Positions 25,653 through 34,688 of a stretch of DNA of 64,000 nt are shown here, in pieces. Location of the stretch: assembly GCA_028284495.1 (NCBI GenBank), contig JANQRP010000041.1, positions 26,734 through 90,733 on the forward strand, in the 5' to 3' direction. This DNA comes from Longimicrobiales bacterium. GTDB taxonomy: Bacteria > Gemmatimonadota > Gemmatimonadetes > Longimicrobiales > Gaopeijiaceae. The notes beneath the pieces are model-generated. The model saw only the letters and a program-made list of their open reading frames with translations. It did not search any database and was not told the DNA's origin. The first letter of the stretch is position 1; every line of letters starts with the position of its first letter. The position numbers were made by a program, and so were the translations under genes.

Positions 25653-27021
25653 ACTCGCCCAGGAGCGCGGAGAGCGACGCCTTTGCGTCGCCCAGCAGCA
25701 TCCGGGTGTTCTCCGCGAAGAAGAGGCGGTTCTGTACGCCGGAGAAGCCCGCGCCGAGCGAGCGCTTCATGACGATCACGGTGCGCGCGTGGTCGACGTT
25801 GATGATCGGCATCCCGTAGATCGGGCTCGCCTCGTCTTCCCGCGCCGCGGGGTTCACCACGTCGTTCGCGCCGATCACCACCGCCATGTCGGTGCGCGGC
25901 AGCATCTGGTTCGCGTCCTCCATGTCGATCAGCTGATCGTAGGGGACGTTGGCCTCGGCCAGCAGGACGTTCATGTGTCCGGGCATGCGGCCCGCCACCG
26001 GGTGGATCGCGAACTTCACCTCGGCGCCGTTCTTCTCGAGCACCTCGGCGAGTTCCCGCACGACGTGCTGCGCCTGCGCGACCGCCATGCCGTATCCGGG
26101 GATGAAGACCACGCTGGTGGCCGCCTCGAGCATCAGGAAGGTGTCCTCCGCACTCACCGGCCGCGCCTCGCCCTCCACCGCGGTGCCGCCGGAGGTCGAA
26201 CCGAAGCCGCTGAACAGCACGTTGCCGAGCGAGCGGTTCATCGCGCGGCACATGATGTCGGTGAGGATGATTCCGGACGCGCCCACGAGCGCACCCGCGA
26301 CGATCAGCAGCAGGTTGTTGATCGCGAACCCGGCGGCGCTCGCCGCGAGCCCGGAGTAGCTGTTCAGGAGCGCGATGACCACGGGCATGTCGGCGCCACC
26401 GATCGGGATGACGGTCGTCACGCCGAGGACGAGAGCCGTACCGAGAACGACCCAGAACGGCAGGCCGCCCACGACGGGGTCCAGCACGAACATGACGCCC
26501 GCCGCGAGCGCGCCCGCGACGAGCAGGATGTTCAGGAACGCCTGGCCCGGCAGCTGGACGGGCGCCGAGTTCATTCGCCCCGAAAGCTTGCCGTACGCGA
26601 TCAGACTGCCGGTCGTGGTGAGGCCGCCGATCAGCACGGACGCGACGACCGTGGAGAGTCCGAACGCCGGCAGGGTGGAAATACCGGCCACCGACGTGCC
26701 CGCCACGGCCGACCACCCGACGAGCAGCGACGCCGCCCCGCCGGACCCGTTGAAGAGCGCCACCATCTCCGGCATGGCCGTCATCTGCACCCGTCGCGCC
26801 GCGACCGCCCCGATGATCGATCCGAGCGCGACCCCGGCCGCGATCCACTCGAACGTCAGGATGTCGCGCGAGAGGAGCGTCACCACGACCGCCACCGCCA
26901 TCCCGACGGCGCTCAGCAGGTTTCCGCGCGGAGCGGACTCGGGCCGGCCCAGCATCTTGAGCCCGAGGATGAAGCAGGCCGCGGACGCGATGTAGACCAG
27001 ATTGATGGCGACCTGGTTCAT
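25642..27021 (-). CDS. pntB: NAD(P) transhydrogenase beta subunit
   Basis: 459 residues. The first 260 residues are hydrophobic (domain II helices, starting INLVYIASAACFILGLKML and containing FNGSGGAASLLVG). The C-terminal 190 residues are the NADP(H)-binding domain III, with PGYGMAVAQAQHVV, IHPVAGRMPGHMNVLLAEA and IGANDVVNPAA. The complete enzyme couples proton re-entry to hydride transfer from NADH to NADP+. Its ATG overlaps the pntA2 stop (ATGA). The presence of pnt genes implies a proton-motive NADPH supply. Confidence 0.96.
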   Translation of the reverse strand: MNQVAINLVYIASAACFILGLKMLGRPESAPRGNLLSAVGMAVAVVVTLLSRDILTFEWIAAGVALGSIIGAVAARRVQMTAMPEMVALFNGSGGAASLLVGWSAVAGTSVAGISTLPAFGLSTVVASVLIGGLTTTGSLIAYGKLSGRMNSAPVQLPGQAFLNILLVAGALAAGVMFVLDPVVGGLPFWVVLGTALVLGVTTVIPIGGADMPVVIALLNSYSGLAASAAGFAINNLLLIVAGALVGASGIILTDIMCRAMNRSLGNVLFSGFGSTSGGTAVEGEARPVSAEDTFLMLEAATSVVFIPGYGMAVAQAQHVVRELAEVLEKNGAEVKFAIHPVAGRMPGHMNVLLAEANVPYDQLIDMEDANQMLPRTDMAVVIGANDVVNPAAREDEASPIYGMPIINVDHARTVIVMKRSLGAGFSGVQNRLFFAENTRMLLGDAKASLSALLGEFKD

Positions 27022-27332
27022 GCGCCGCCCGCCCCGCCGTCGTCCTTCTTCCCGCCGTCCCGCGTCTTGAAGAACCGGAGCATCCGGTCGGTCACCAGGT
27101 AGCCGCCGACCACGTTGATGGAGGCGAAGACGACCGCCCCGAACCCGAGCCAGACGGCCAGGTCGCCCTGCTCGGCGCCCGCCGCCGCCAGCGCACCCAG
27201 CAGCGTGATGCCCGAGATCGCGTTCGACCCCGACATCAGCGGCGTGTGGAGCGTGGCAGGCACCTTCGAGATGAGTTCGAACCCGAGGAAGATCGACAGC
27301 ACGAGAACGAAGGCGAGGAGGACGGCTTCCAT
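27018..27332 (-). CDS. pntA2: NAD(P) transhydrogenase alpha-2 membrane subunit
   Basis: 104 residues with three hydrophobic helices (LLAFVLVLSIFLGFELI, ITLLGALAAAG, FGAVVFASINVVGGYLV) and a charged Lys/Asp/Gly C-terminus. It corresponds to the membrane part of the alpha subunit, encoded separately from the NAD-binding domain as in Rhodospirillum-type three-gene pnt loci. The P-A-T-L-H-T-P-L-M-S-G stretch is the conserved helix-loop of domain II. Overlaps on both sides (TGATG with pntA1, ATGA with pntB) enforce joint translation. Confidence 0.95.
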   Translation of the reverse strand: MEAVLLAFVLVLSIFLGFELISKVPATLHTPLMSGSNAISGITLLGALAAAGAEQGDLAVWLGFGAVVFASINVVGGYLVTDRMLRFFKTRDGGKKDDGGAGGA

Positions 27333-28462
27333 CAGGCGCGCTCCTTCAGGTCCGGGTGGATGATCTCGCCGGCGTGCGTGACGGCCGACCGCGCGAGGAT
27401 GTCGTCGTCGAAATCGAGCCTGAATGCACCCGACTCGTCGTCGCGGAACTCGCCGAGGAAGGCGGTCACGTTCGACGCGAACATCTCGCTCGCGTCGACG
27501 ACCACGTCGGCCGGAAGGTTCGAGGGGCCGACGACGTGCACCCCGTCGACGTCGACGGTCTCGCCGTGAACCGATCCCTCGACGTTCCCGCCGGTCGCCG
27601 TCGCCATGTCGATGATGACGGAGCCGGGTCGCATGGCCGCGACCATCTCCCGCGAGACGATGCGGGGCGCCGGGCGGCCGAAGAGCTGCGCCGTGGTGAT
27701 GACCACGTCGGACCTGCCGATCGCCTCCGCCATCCCCACCCGCTGGCGCTCGAGCTGCTCCGGGGTGAGCTGCTTCGCGTACCCCTGGTCGGTCTGACCC
27801 GTCTCCCCGCCGAGGTCGATCTCCAGGAACTTCGCGCCCAGCGAACGCACCTCCTCCGCGACCACAGGACGGGTGTCGAAGGCCTCGACGCGCGCTCCGA
27901 GCCGACGCGCGGTCGCGATCGCCTGGAGGCCGGCGACCCCGGCCCCGATCACGAACACGCGCGCCGCCGGAATCGTCCCGGACGGCGTCATCATCATCGG
28001 GAAGATCTTGTCGAGAGTCCCGGCTGCCGTGACGACCGCGGCGTAGCCCGCCAGGCTCGCCTGGGAGGAGAGCACGTCGAGCTTCTGCGCGCGGGTCGAG
28101 CGCGGGACCATCTCGAGCGAGATCGCGGTCACCCCCGCCTCCGCCATCGCCCCGAGCCGCTCCGGGCTCCGATACGGGTCCAGGAGGCTCATGTGCACGA
28201 GGCCGCCCGGAAGCGCGCGAATTCCCTCGACGGAGGGAGGCCGGACCCGCACCGCGACGTGGGCGCCGTCCAGCAACTCGCCCCGGCCGACCACCTCGGC
28301 GCCCGCGTCCGCGTAGGAGGCGTCCGCAAAGCCCGCACGCCCTCCGGCTCCGCTCTCGATTCGCACCGCGTCCCCGGCGTCGACCAGGTGGCGCACGCGG
28401 GTCGGAGTGAGTGCGACGCGACGCTCGTCGGGTTCGGTTTCGGAGAAAGCGGCGATCTTCAT
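27332..28462 (-). CDS. pntA1: NAD(P) transhydrogenase alpha-1 NAD(H)-binding subunit
   Basis: 376 residues from the ATG at 28462. The alanine-dehydrogenase/PntA N-domain (ERRVALTP) and the NAD-binding domain (ARVFVIGAGVAGLQAIATARRLGA) are clear, with RQRVGMAEAIGRSDVVITTAQLFGRPAP as the conserved PntA segment. It binds NAD(H) on the cytoplasmic side and works with the two membrane-bound subunits encoded next. This is the first gene of the operon; its 182 bp upstream region is shared with the divergent transporter fusion and includes a TTGAAA box near 28530. Confidence 0.95.
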   Translation of the reverse strand: MKIAAFSETEPDERRVALTPTRVRHLVDAGDAVRIESGAGGRAGFADASYADAGAEVVGRGELLDGAHVAVRVRPPSVEGIRALPGGLVHMSLLDPYRSPERLGAMAEAGVTAISLEMVPRSTRAQKLDVLSSQASLAGYAAVVTAAGTLDKIFPMMMTPSGTIPAARVFVIGAGVAGLQAIATARRLGARVEAFDTRPVVAEEVRSLGAKFLEIDLGGETGQTDQGYAKQLTPEQLERQRVGMAEAIGRSDVVITTAQLFGRPAPRIVSREMVAAMRPGSVIIDMATATGGNVEGSVHGETVDVDGVHVVGPSNLPADVVVDASEMFASNVTAFLGEFRDDESGAFRLDFDDDILARSAVTHAGEIIHPDLKERA

Positions 28463-28644
28463 CCCGTGCGCGTGGCTGGCGATGAGACACTCTGACCGGC
28501 ACCCCTCCCGGGAGCGGGTCCGTCGAACGACCTTGAAACTAACACGCGGCCTCGGGGATCGTGCCACATCGGCGCACGCGTCCGAGGGACCCCGCCCGAC
28601 CGCGCCTCCTCGCCCCTCCCGACTCCCGCTCCGAACCCCGTCGA

Positions 28645-30567
28645 ATGATCTGGCTGCTCGCATCGCTCGCGGCACTCGTCGTCGGTCCGCTCCTGCTCGG
28701 AGCGTTCGGAGCCCGGCGGAGTGTGGTGTCGCTCCTGGACGGGTTCGTGGTCGTCGCGGTGCCCGGGCTCATCTTCCTGCACTTCGTTCCGGAGGCCGTC
28801 GAGCACCTCACGGTGCTCCCCGTCCTGGCCCTCCTGATCGGCTTCTGGGCGCCGGTGGCCGCCGAGAAGCTCCTGCGGGACTCCCACGGCCGCACGGACC
28901 AGCTGGCCCTCTTCCTCGGCGTGACCGGGATGGCGGTGCATGGGCTTCTCGACGGCGCGGCGCTGCCGTCCGTGGCCGGGGCGGACTCCACGGGGTTCGC
29001 CCTCGCCATCGTCCTCCACCGAATCCCCGTCGGCCTCGCCATCTGGTGGATGGTGCGGTCGATGGTCGGCACCCCGCAGGCCATGGCCGCCATCGGGGGA
29101 CTCGGGGTCGTGACCGTGGTCGGGTGGGTCGGGGGCTCGGAACTCTCGGCGCTGGTCGGATCGGGCGGTGTCGAGCTCTACCAGGCGCTCGTCGGGGGCT
29201 CCCTCGTCCACGTCATCTTCCACCGTTCGCCGGAGCTGGCTCCCGACGCGCCGCCCCGCTCGCTCGCCCGGTACGCCGAGGGCACCGGCGCGCTGCTCGC
29301 GTTGGCGCTGCTGGCGGTCGTCGCGGTGTCGGAGGGTGCGACGGGGCACCACGGCGGAATCGAGTTCCTCGAGCGATTCGTCGTCCTGACCGCCACGAGC
29401 GCGCCGGCCCTGGTGATCGCGTATCTGTTCGCCGGACTCCTTTTCGCGTACATGCCGGCGGGATCCATCCGGTGGATGTCGAAGGGTGGATCGCTCGCGC
29501 AGGCGGCGCGCGGGATGATCGTGGGGCTTCCGCTCCCCGTCTGCTCGTGCGGCGTCGTGCCCCTCTATCAGACCCTGGTCCGTCGAGGCGCGGCCCCGGC
29601 GGCCGCGATGGCGTTCCTGGTGGCGACCCCGGAGCTGGGCCTCGACGCCGTCTTCCTCTCGATCCCGCTACTCGGGGCCCAGATGACCGGGATCCGGCTG
29701 GTCGCCGCCGCCGCCGCCGCCCTTCTGGTCGGCTGGTGGGTCGGCGCCTGGGTCCAGCGACGCGGGGTCTCGGCGGTCGACGATGGGCCGCAGATCTGTG
29801 AGGGGTGCGGCTGCTCGCTCACGCCGGAGGGGGAGCTCACGCCCTCTGCCGAGGAGCGCTCCCCGATGGGCGCACTGCGGGTGGGCTTCGGTTCGGTGGT
29901 CGACGACACGGCGCCATGGATCGTCGTGGGTCTCGCGATCGCGGCAATCGCCGCACCGCTCCTGGCCCAGGGATGGCTCGCGAGGCTGCCCGCCGGGATC
30001 GACGTGCTGCTCTTCGCCGCGATCGGCTTCCCGACCTACGTGTGCGCGAGTTCGGCGACGCCTCTGGTGGCGGCGCTCATGGCGGGCGGGCTTAGCCCGG
30101 GCGCCGCCGTGGCGTTCCTCATCACCGGCCCGGCCACGAACGTCACCACCCTCGGCGTGCTCTCGTCCCTGCACGGGCGCGCGGCGGCGCTTCGTTTCGC
30201 CGGCACCCTCGTGGCGCTGTCCGTCGGCATGGGGCTGCTCCTGAACCTCGGCCTGGGGGCCGTCGATCTCGGGGTCCCGTCGCTCGAGTCCCTGACGGAG
30301 GAGGCCCCGGGGCCGATCGAGCTCGTCGCGCTGGGCGCGCTCACGATCCTCGTGGCCGCGTCGATTGCGCGCAGGGGGATCCGGGCCTTCGCTCGGGAGG
30401 TGACCGACGGGATGGGGGTCGGCGGCGAACACGACCACGGCCATGACCATGCCCACGGGCAGGCGCACGGGCAGGGCGACGGCAACGGCCCGGGGCAGCC
30501 ACGCAACGAGGACGCCGACGACGCCGGGGCCTCGCGTTCGCACGAGGATGCCCGCACACTCAGGTGA
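28645..30567 (+). CDS. Fusion membrane protein: ZIP-like N-terminal half plus ArsP/YraQ-type permease
   Basis: 640 residues. Residues about 1-250 resemble a ZIP metal transporter, with HFVPEAVEHL, HGLLDGAAL and VLHRIPVGLAIWW at the TM4/TM5-like metal positions, although the usual TM5 Glu is replaced (H-R-I-P-V). Residues about 260-600 form a PF03773-type permease: LPLPVCSCGVVPLYQTL, AFLVATPELG, FPTYVCASSATPLVAALMAGG, and FLITGPATNVTTLGVL. Between its two halves is a cytosolic CEGCGC cluster. The C-terminus is His-rich (EHDHGHDHAHGQAHG). ArsP-type permeases export trivalent organoarsenicals or other metal-thiol compounds. The start at 28645 is chosen because the earlier frame from 28561 is Arg/Pro-rich and non-membrane. 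Confidence 0.82.
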   Translation: MIWLLASLAALVVGPLLLGAFGARRSVVSLLDGFVVVAVPGLIFLHFVPEAVEHLTVLPVLALLIGFWAPVAAEKLLRDSHGRTDQLALFLGVTGMAVHGLLDGAALPSVAGADSTGFALAIVLHRIPVGLAIWWMVRSMVGTPQAMAAIGGLGVVTVVGWVGGSELSALVGSGGVELYQALVGGSLVHVIFHRSPELAPDAPPRSLARYAEGTGALLALALLAVVAVSEGATGHHGGIEFLERFVVLTATSAPALVIAYLFAGLLFAYMPAGSIRWMSKGGSLAQAARGMIVGLPLPVCSCGVVPLYQTLVRRGAAPAAAMAFLVATPELGLDAVFLSIPLLGAQMTGIRLVAAAAAALLVGWWVGAWVQRRGVSAVDDGPQICEGCGCSLTPEGELTPSAEERSPMGALRVGFGSVVDDTAPWIVVGLAIAAIAAPLLAQGWLARLPAGIDVLLFAAIGFPTYVCASSATPLVAALMAGGLSPGAAVAFLITGPATNVTTLGVLSSLHGRAAALRFAGTLVALSVGMGLLLNLGLGAVDLGVPSLESLTEEAPGPIELVALGALTILVAASIARRGIRAFAREVTDGMGVGGEHDHGHDHAHGQAHGQGDGNGPGQPRNEDADDAGASRSHEDARTLR

Positions 30568-30598
30568 ATCGCAGTCTTCCCCCAGCGCCGAGGTGCCG

Positions 30599-32197
30599 GT
30601 GAACACGCCCCAATCCGACCCTCCACCGGCACCCTCCCGCCCGTCCTCCGCGAGCCCGCTTCGGCGATGGGCGCCAGTGCTCGTCCTGGCCGCGGCGGCC
30701 GCGTACGCGCTCAGCTTCGCACCGGCCGGAGAGATCGCGATCGACGCGGGAGAGAGCTACGGCTTCAGCTCGCTGATCCCCGCACTGGTCACCCTCGTGC
30801 TGGTGTTCTTCACGCGGGATGTCGTCTCGTCGCTCTTCCTCGGCATCCTGAGCGCCGGCTTCGTGGTGCGGGACGCGAACCTCATCGACCGATTCCTGCT
30901 GCCGAGCATCGGCACCGAGAGCTTCGCGCTGATCCTGGTCGTGTACCTCTGGGCGCTCGGCGGGATGATCGGGCTGTGGACCCGCACGGGCGGAGCGCAG
31001 CATTTCGCGGAGTGGGCCGGGCGAAAGATCGTCCGCGGTCCGCGGACCGCCCGACTCTTCGCGTGGCTCGTCGGCATCGTCTTCCACCAGGGCGGTACGA
31101 TCTCCACGATCCTCGCGGGAACGACGGTCCGGCCGGTGACCGACCGCGAGAAGGTGAGCCACGAGGAGCTGACGTACATCGTCGACTCGACGGCCAGCCC
31201 CATCGCAACCGTGATCCCCCTCAACGCGTGGCCGCTGTACGTGGCCGGGCTCGTGGCGGGCACGACACCCTTCTTCGCCACCGAGCAGGAGGCGGTCACG
31301 TTCTTCTTCCGTTCGGTCCCCTTCAACTTCTACGGCGTCTTCGCGGTACTCATGACGCTGCTGTTCGCGCTGGACGTGCTTCCGGTGATCGGGCGCCGGA
31401 TGCGTGCGGCGCGCGAGCGGGCCCGCGAGACCGGACAGCTCAACCGCCCGGACTCCGACCCCATCGCCGCCGAGGAACTCTCCCAGCTGCGCATCCCGAC
31501 GGGGTACCGCACCGGGCTCGCCGACTTCGCGGTTCCGCTGGTAGTGCTGATCGGCACGGCGCTGACGGGCGTCGTAAGGCCCCTCTCAGCAGCGATTTCA
31601 GCCGGCGACCTCGAGATCTTTCTCAGCGGCATCGACGTGCCGATCGCGGAGGCGTTCGGTCTCGCGATCCTCTCGGCCATCGTGCTCGCGCTCGTGAAGG
31701 GGATGGCGCTCGCGGAGGTGGTGGAGGGATTCGTGGACGGGTGCAAGGGCGTGACGATCGGCGCGCTGGTCCTTGCCCTCGCCGTCACCCTGGGCGACAT
31801 CTCGGGCCTGCTGGGCACCGCCAACTTCATCGTGGACGTCACGAGCGACCTGTTCAGCCCGGTGCTGCTGCCCGCTACGCTCATGCTGATCTGCATGGGC
31901 GTCGCGTTCTCGATCGGCTCCTCGTGGGGCACGTACGCAGTGGTCTTCCCGATCGCGATGCCGCTGGCGTTCGCCATCCTTCCGGACGCCACGTACGTGT
32001 CCCTCTGCTTCGGTGCGGTACTCGGCGGTGCCGTGTTCGGCGACCAGTGCTCGCCGATCTCCGACACGACGATCCTGACCAGCCTGGCCTGCGGCGCGGA
32101 CGTGATGGATCATGTGCTGACCCAGATTCCGCTCGCCCTGGCCGCAGCCGGCATGGGAGCGATCGTGTCGACCGGGATCGCATTCCTCCTCGTCTGA
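30599..32197 (+). CDS. NhaC-family Na+/H+ antiporter
   Basis: 532 residues from the GTG at 30599, preceded by GAGG. About a dozen hydrophobic segments are present. Signature stretches include IPALVTLVLVFFTRDVVSSLFLGI, FHQGGTISTILAGTTVRPVTD, and the C-terminal half repeat IGSSWGTYAVVFPIAMPLA then VFGDQCSPISDTTILTS, where DQCSPISDT is diagnostic of NhaC-type antiporters. These proteins exchange Na+ for H+ or, in some branches, malate/lactate or amino acids. The gene begins 31 bp after the transporter fusion and may be co-transcribed with it. Confidence 0.9.
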   Translation: MNTPQSDPPPAPSRPSSASPLRRWAPVLVLAAAAAYALSFAPAGEIAIDAGESYGFSSLIPALVTLVLVFFTRDVVSSLFLGILSAGFVVRDANLIDRFLLPSIGTESFALILVVYLWALGGMIGLWTRTGGAQHFAEWAGRKIVRGPRTARLFAWLVGIVFHQGGTISTILAGTTVRPVTDREKVSHEELTYIVDSTASPIATVIPLNAWPLYVAGLVAGTTPFFATEQEAVTFFFRSVPFNFYGVFAVLMTLLFALDVLPVIGRRMRAARERARETGQLNRPDSDPIAAEELSQLRIPTGYRTGLADFAVPLVVLIGTALTGVVRPLSAAISAGDLEIFLSGIDVPIAEAFGLAILSAIVLALVKGMALAEVVEGFVDGCKGVTIGALVLALAVTLGDISGLLGTANFIVDVTSDLFSPVLLPATLMLICMGVAFSIGSSWGTYAVVFPIAMPLAFAILPDATYVSLCFGAVLGGAVFGDQCSPISDTTILTSLACGADVMDHVLTQIPLALAAAGMGAIVSTGIAFLLV

Positions 32198-32204
32198 AGC
32201 CCGC

Positions 32205-33566
32205 ATGATCACGTTTCGTCGGATTCCCACCCGCGTGCCTGCCGTGGCGCTCGGCGCGCTCGCCGTCGCCGCGTGCGCCACGGCGCCGGGCGCCTCGACG
32301 TCGGACGCGCGCCCGGGGGCGTCCGGCTCCACCTCCACCGCGGACGTGTTTCCCGACCTCCGCAGCGTGGTCGACTGGGAGGCCGCGCACGACGGCGCCC
32401 GGCAGCCCGGACTCGAGGACCGTCGGTTCTCGCCCGAGCAGTACTGGGAGATCGCGATGCCGCTCGTCGAAGCCACCGAGCGACTCTCCGTGGCCGAGGT
32501 CGGGCACAGCGTCGAGGGCCGGCCACTCCGGGAAATCGTGTTCGGCTCGGGCCCGATCCGCGTCCTCGCGTGGTCGCAGATGCACGGCGACGAGTCCACG
32601 GCATCCATGTCGCTGGTCGATCTGCTGGCGTGGCTGGGCTCCGACGACCCGCTCGTCCGGGACCTCGGGTCGCGGATCACGCTCCACATGATCCCGATCC
32701 TGAATCCGGACGGAGCGGCCCGTTTCATACGCCGCAACGCCCTCGGCGTGGACGTGAATCGCGATGCCCGCCGCCTTGCGACTCCGGAGGGTCGGACGCT
32801 CAAGGCCGTGCACGACCGGGTCGAGCCCGACTTCGCCTTCAACCTGCACGACCAGAACGTGCGGACGCGCGTGGGGAGTACCGACCGTGGCGCCGCCATC
32901 TCGCTGCTCGCCCCGGCCTTCAACCGGACTCGGGACGTGAATCCGACGCGGGAACGTGCCATGCGGATCGCGTCCGCGATCGCGCTGGCGGTGGAGCCGG
33001 TGGTGGGCGACCACGTCACGCAGTACAACGACGCCTTCAACCCCCGCGCCTTCGGCGACCTCATCTCGGCCTGGGGTGCCAGTGCCGTCCTCATCGAGTC
33101 CGGCGGCATGGAGCGGGATCCCCAGAAGCAGCGCCTCCGGCGGGCCAACTTCGTGGCGCTCGGGCATGCCCTCGAGGTGATCGCCCGCGAGCGGTGGTCC
33201 GCGATCGGGACCGACGTCTACGAAGCCCTTCCCCCGAACGGGCGCGCCGTGGACGACCTCCTGGTCATGGGCGGGACCGTCGTGATCGAGGGCTGGTCCG
33301 GTGCGCGGGAGACGCGGCTGGACCTCCTCGTGCGCTACGCCCGGCCGCTCCTCGAGCGGGGCGGCGCGCTCGGGGACCTCGGCGACCTCGAAGGGTACGA
33401 GGCCCGCGATACGCTCGACGCGACCGGGCTGTACATCCTTCCGCAGGGTGAGATGCGGCCCGAAGGGGGGATCCTCGAGCCCGGCGCGCCGGCCACCTTC
33501 CTCCTCGCGCGCGACCCCGACGGTCGCGACGTGGTGCTCGACTTCGACGGCGGCCCCGGCCGCTGA
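32205..33566 (+). CDS. Lipid-anchored M14-family zinc carboxypeptidase
   Basis: 453 residues. The signal peptide ends ALAVAACAT, a lipobox. The M14 motifs are WSQMHGDESTASM (HxxE zinc pair), ILNPDGAARF, VDVNRDARR, FNLHDQN (third zinc His) and AVLIESGG (catalytic Glu), so it appears fully active. About 180 residues follow the catalytic domain as a beta-rich module (residues 340-453). It starts seven bases after the antiporter stop. Two other M14 genes occur in this window, making this peptidase family unusually dense here. Confidence 0.87.
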   Translation: MITFRRIPTRVPAVALGALAVAACATAPGASTSDARPGASGSTSTADVFPDLRSVVDWEAAHDGARQPGLEDRRFSPEQYWEIAMPLVEATERLSVAEVGHSVEGRPLREIVFGSGPIRVLAWSQMHGDESTASMSLVDLLAWLGSDDPLVRDLGSRITLHMIPILNPDGAARFIRRNALGVDVNRDARRLATPEGRTLKAVHDRVEPDFAFNLHDQNVRTRVGSTDRGAAISLLAPAFNRTRDVNPTRERAMRIASAIALAVEPVVGDHVTQYNDAFNPRAFGDLISAWGASAVLIESGGMERDPQKQRLRRANFVALGHALEVIARERWSAIGTDVYEALPPNGRAVDDLLVMGGTVVIEGWSGARETRLDLLVRYARPLLERGGALGDLGDLEGYEARDTLDATGLYILPQGEMRPEGGILEPGAPATFLLARDPDGRDVVLDFDGGPGR

Positions 33567-33608
33567 TATTCGGATCCGACACTTCCCGCCTCCACCGACC
33601 GACCCACC

Positions 33609-34082
33609 ATGACCCGACGCCTCTCCGCCCTTCTGCTCGTCCCCCTCACCCTTCTCGGCTGCGCGGACGCCGCCTCCGACGAAGAGGCCGGTCCCGCCGC
33701 GGACGCCCCGATGCCCGCCGAGGCATCGGCGCCGGCTCCGGCACGCTCGGTGACGATCGTATCGCCGGCCCAGGGCGACACGGTCCCGGCCGGCGCGGTC
33801 GAAGTCACCCTCTCGGCAGCGGGGCTGACCATCCTGCCCGCCGGGGACACGACGGCGAACAGCGGCCACCACCACCTCTTCCTCGACGCCGACGTCTCCC
33901 CCGCCGGCCAGCCGATTCCGGCCGTCGAGAACAGCATCGTGCACATGGGGGACGCCTCCTCGAGCTTCGTGTTCGAGAACGTCGCACCCGGCGAGCACCG
34001 ACTGATCGCCGTCGTCGGCGACTGGCAGCACGTGCCGCTCGAACCGATGGTCGTGGACACGGTCACGTTCGTCGTTCGCTGA
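33609..34082 (+). CDS. DUF4399 lipoprotein
   Basis: 157 residues with a lipobox in LTLLGCAD. After an Ala/Pro-rich linker, the DUF4399 region is recognisable: VTIVSPAQGDTVPAG, then SGHHHLFLDAD and FENVAPGEHRLIAVVGDWQHVPL. The three consecutive His in the GHHHL motif suggest metal binding, but the family has no established function. It is probably anchored in the periplasm. It lies in a run of exported-protein genes, 42 bp after the M14 gene. Confidence 0.85.
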   Translation: MTRRLSALLLVPLTLLGCADAASDEEAGPAADAPMPAEASAPAPARSVTIVSPAQGDTVPAGAVEVTLSAAGLTILPAGDTTANSGHHHLFLDADVSPAGQPIPAVENSIVHMGDASSSFVFENVAPGEHRLIAVVGDWQHVPLEPMVVDTVTFVVR

Positions 34083-34147
34083 CCGCCGGCCGTCAATCCG
34101 TCACCTTCGCCGCTACCTTCCGCCCGCTCCGCCCTCCGGATCCAGCC

Positions 34148-34624
34148 ATGCCGAACCGCGCCCGTCGCCTGCTCGCCGCCGCATCCGTAGCACTGGCCGC
34201 CGCGCTCGTCGCCGCGCCCGCCCACGCCCAGCTCGGGACGACCACCAGCATCGGCGTCGGATGGGCCACCCCACAGGGTGATCTCGACGATTCCGTCGAC
34301 GACGGATACACGGTCCGCGGCCAGCTCGGGCTCTCAGCGCTGGGCCTCGTCGAGATTCACGGGCAGGCGGGGTGGACCCGCTTTCCGTCGGGATCGGAGT
34401 CCGCGGACGACGCCGACCTTCTGCACGCCGGCGTCGGCGCGCGCGTCGGTCTCGGGCTCATCTGGGTCGGCGCGAACGCGGTCTACTTCTTCGGCGACGG
34501 CGAGGACGAGGTGGGCATCTTCCCCGAGATCGGCGTGAGCCTGCTGATGCTCGAGATCGTTGCGGACTACAACTTCTCGGCGGATCGTGACTGGTTCGCG
34601 GTCAGGGCCGGGATTCGATTCTGA
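34148..34624 (+). CDS. Small outer-membrane beta-barrel protein
   Basis: 158 residues with a clean Sec signal peptide ending APAHAQ. The mature part consists of about eight alternating amphipathic strands (TTTSIGVGWATPQG, VEIHGQAGWTRF, AGVGARVGLGLIWVGANAVYFF, LEIVADYNFS) and ends with Phe (RAGIRF), the usual outer-membrane insertion signal. Its size fits an OmpX/OmpW-like eight-stranded barrel. No specific family is assigned. Confidence 0.75.
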   Translation: MPNRARRLLAAASVALAAALVAAPAHAQLGTTTSIGVGWATPQGDLDDSVDDGYTVRGQLGLSALGLVEIHGQAGWTRFPSGSESADDADLLHAGVGARVGLGLIWVGANAVYFFGDGEDEVGIFPEIGVSLLMLEIVADYNFSADRDWFAVRAGIRF

Positions 34625-34688
34625 TCCTGGTCGGGTGACCGCACGCTCGGCCCAACCCCACCCCCAGCGACCCGCACACGGCGCACCC

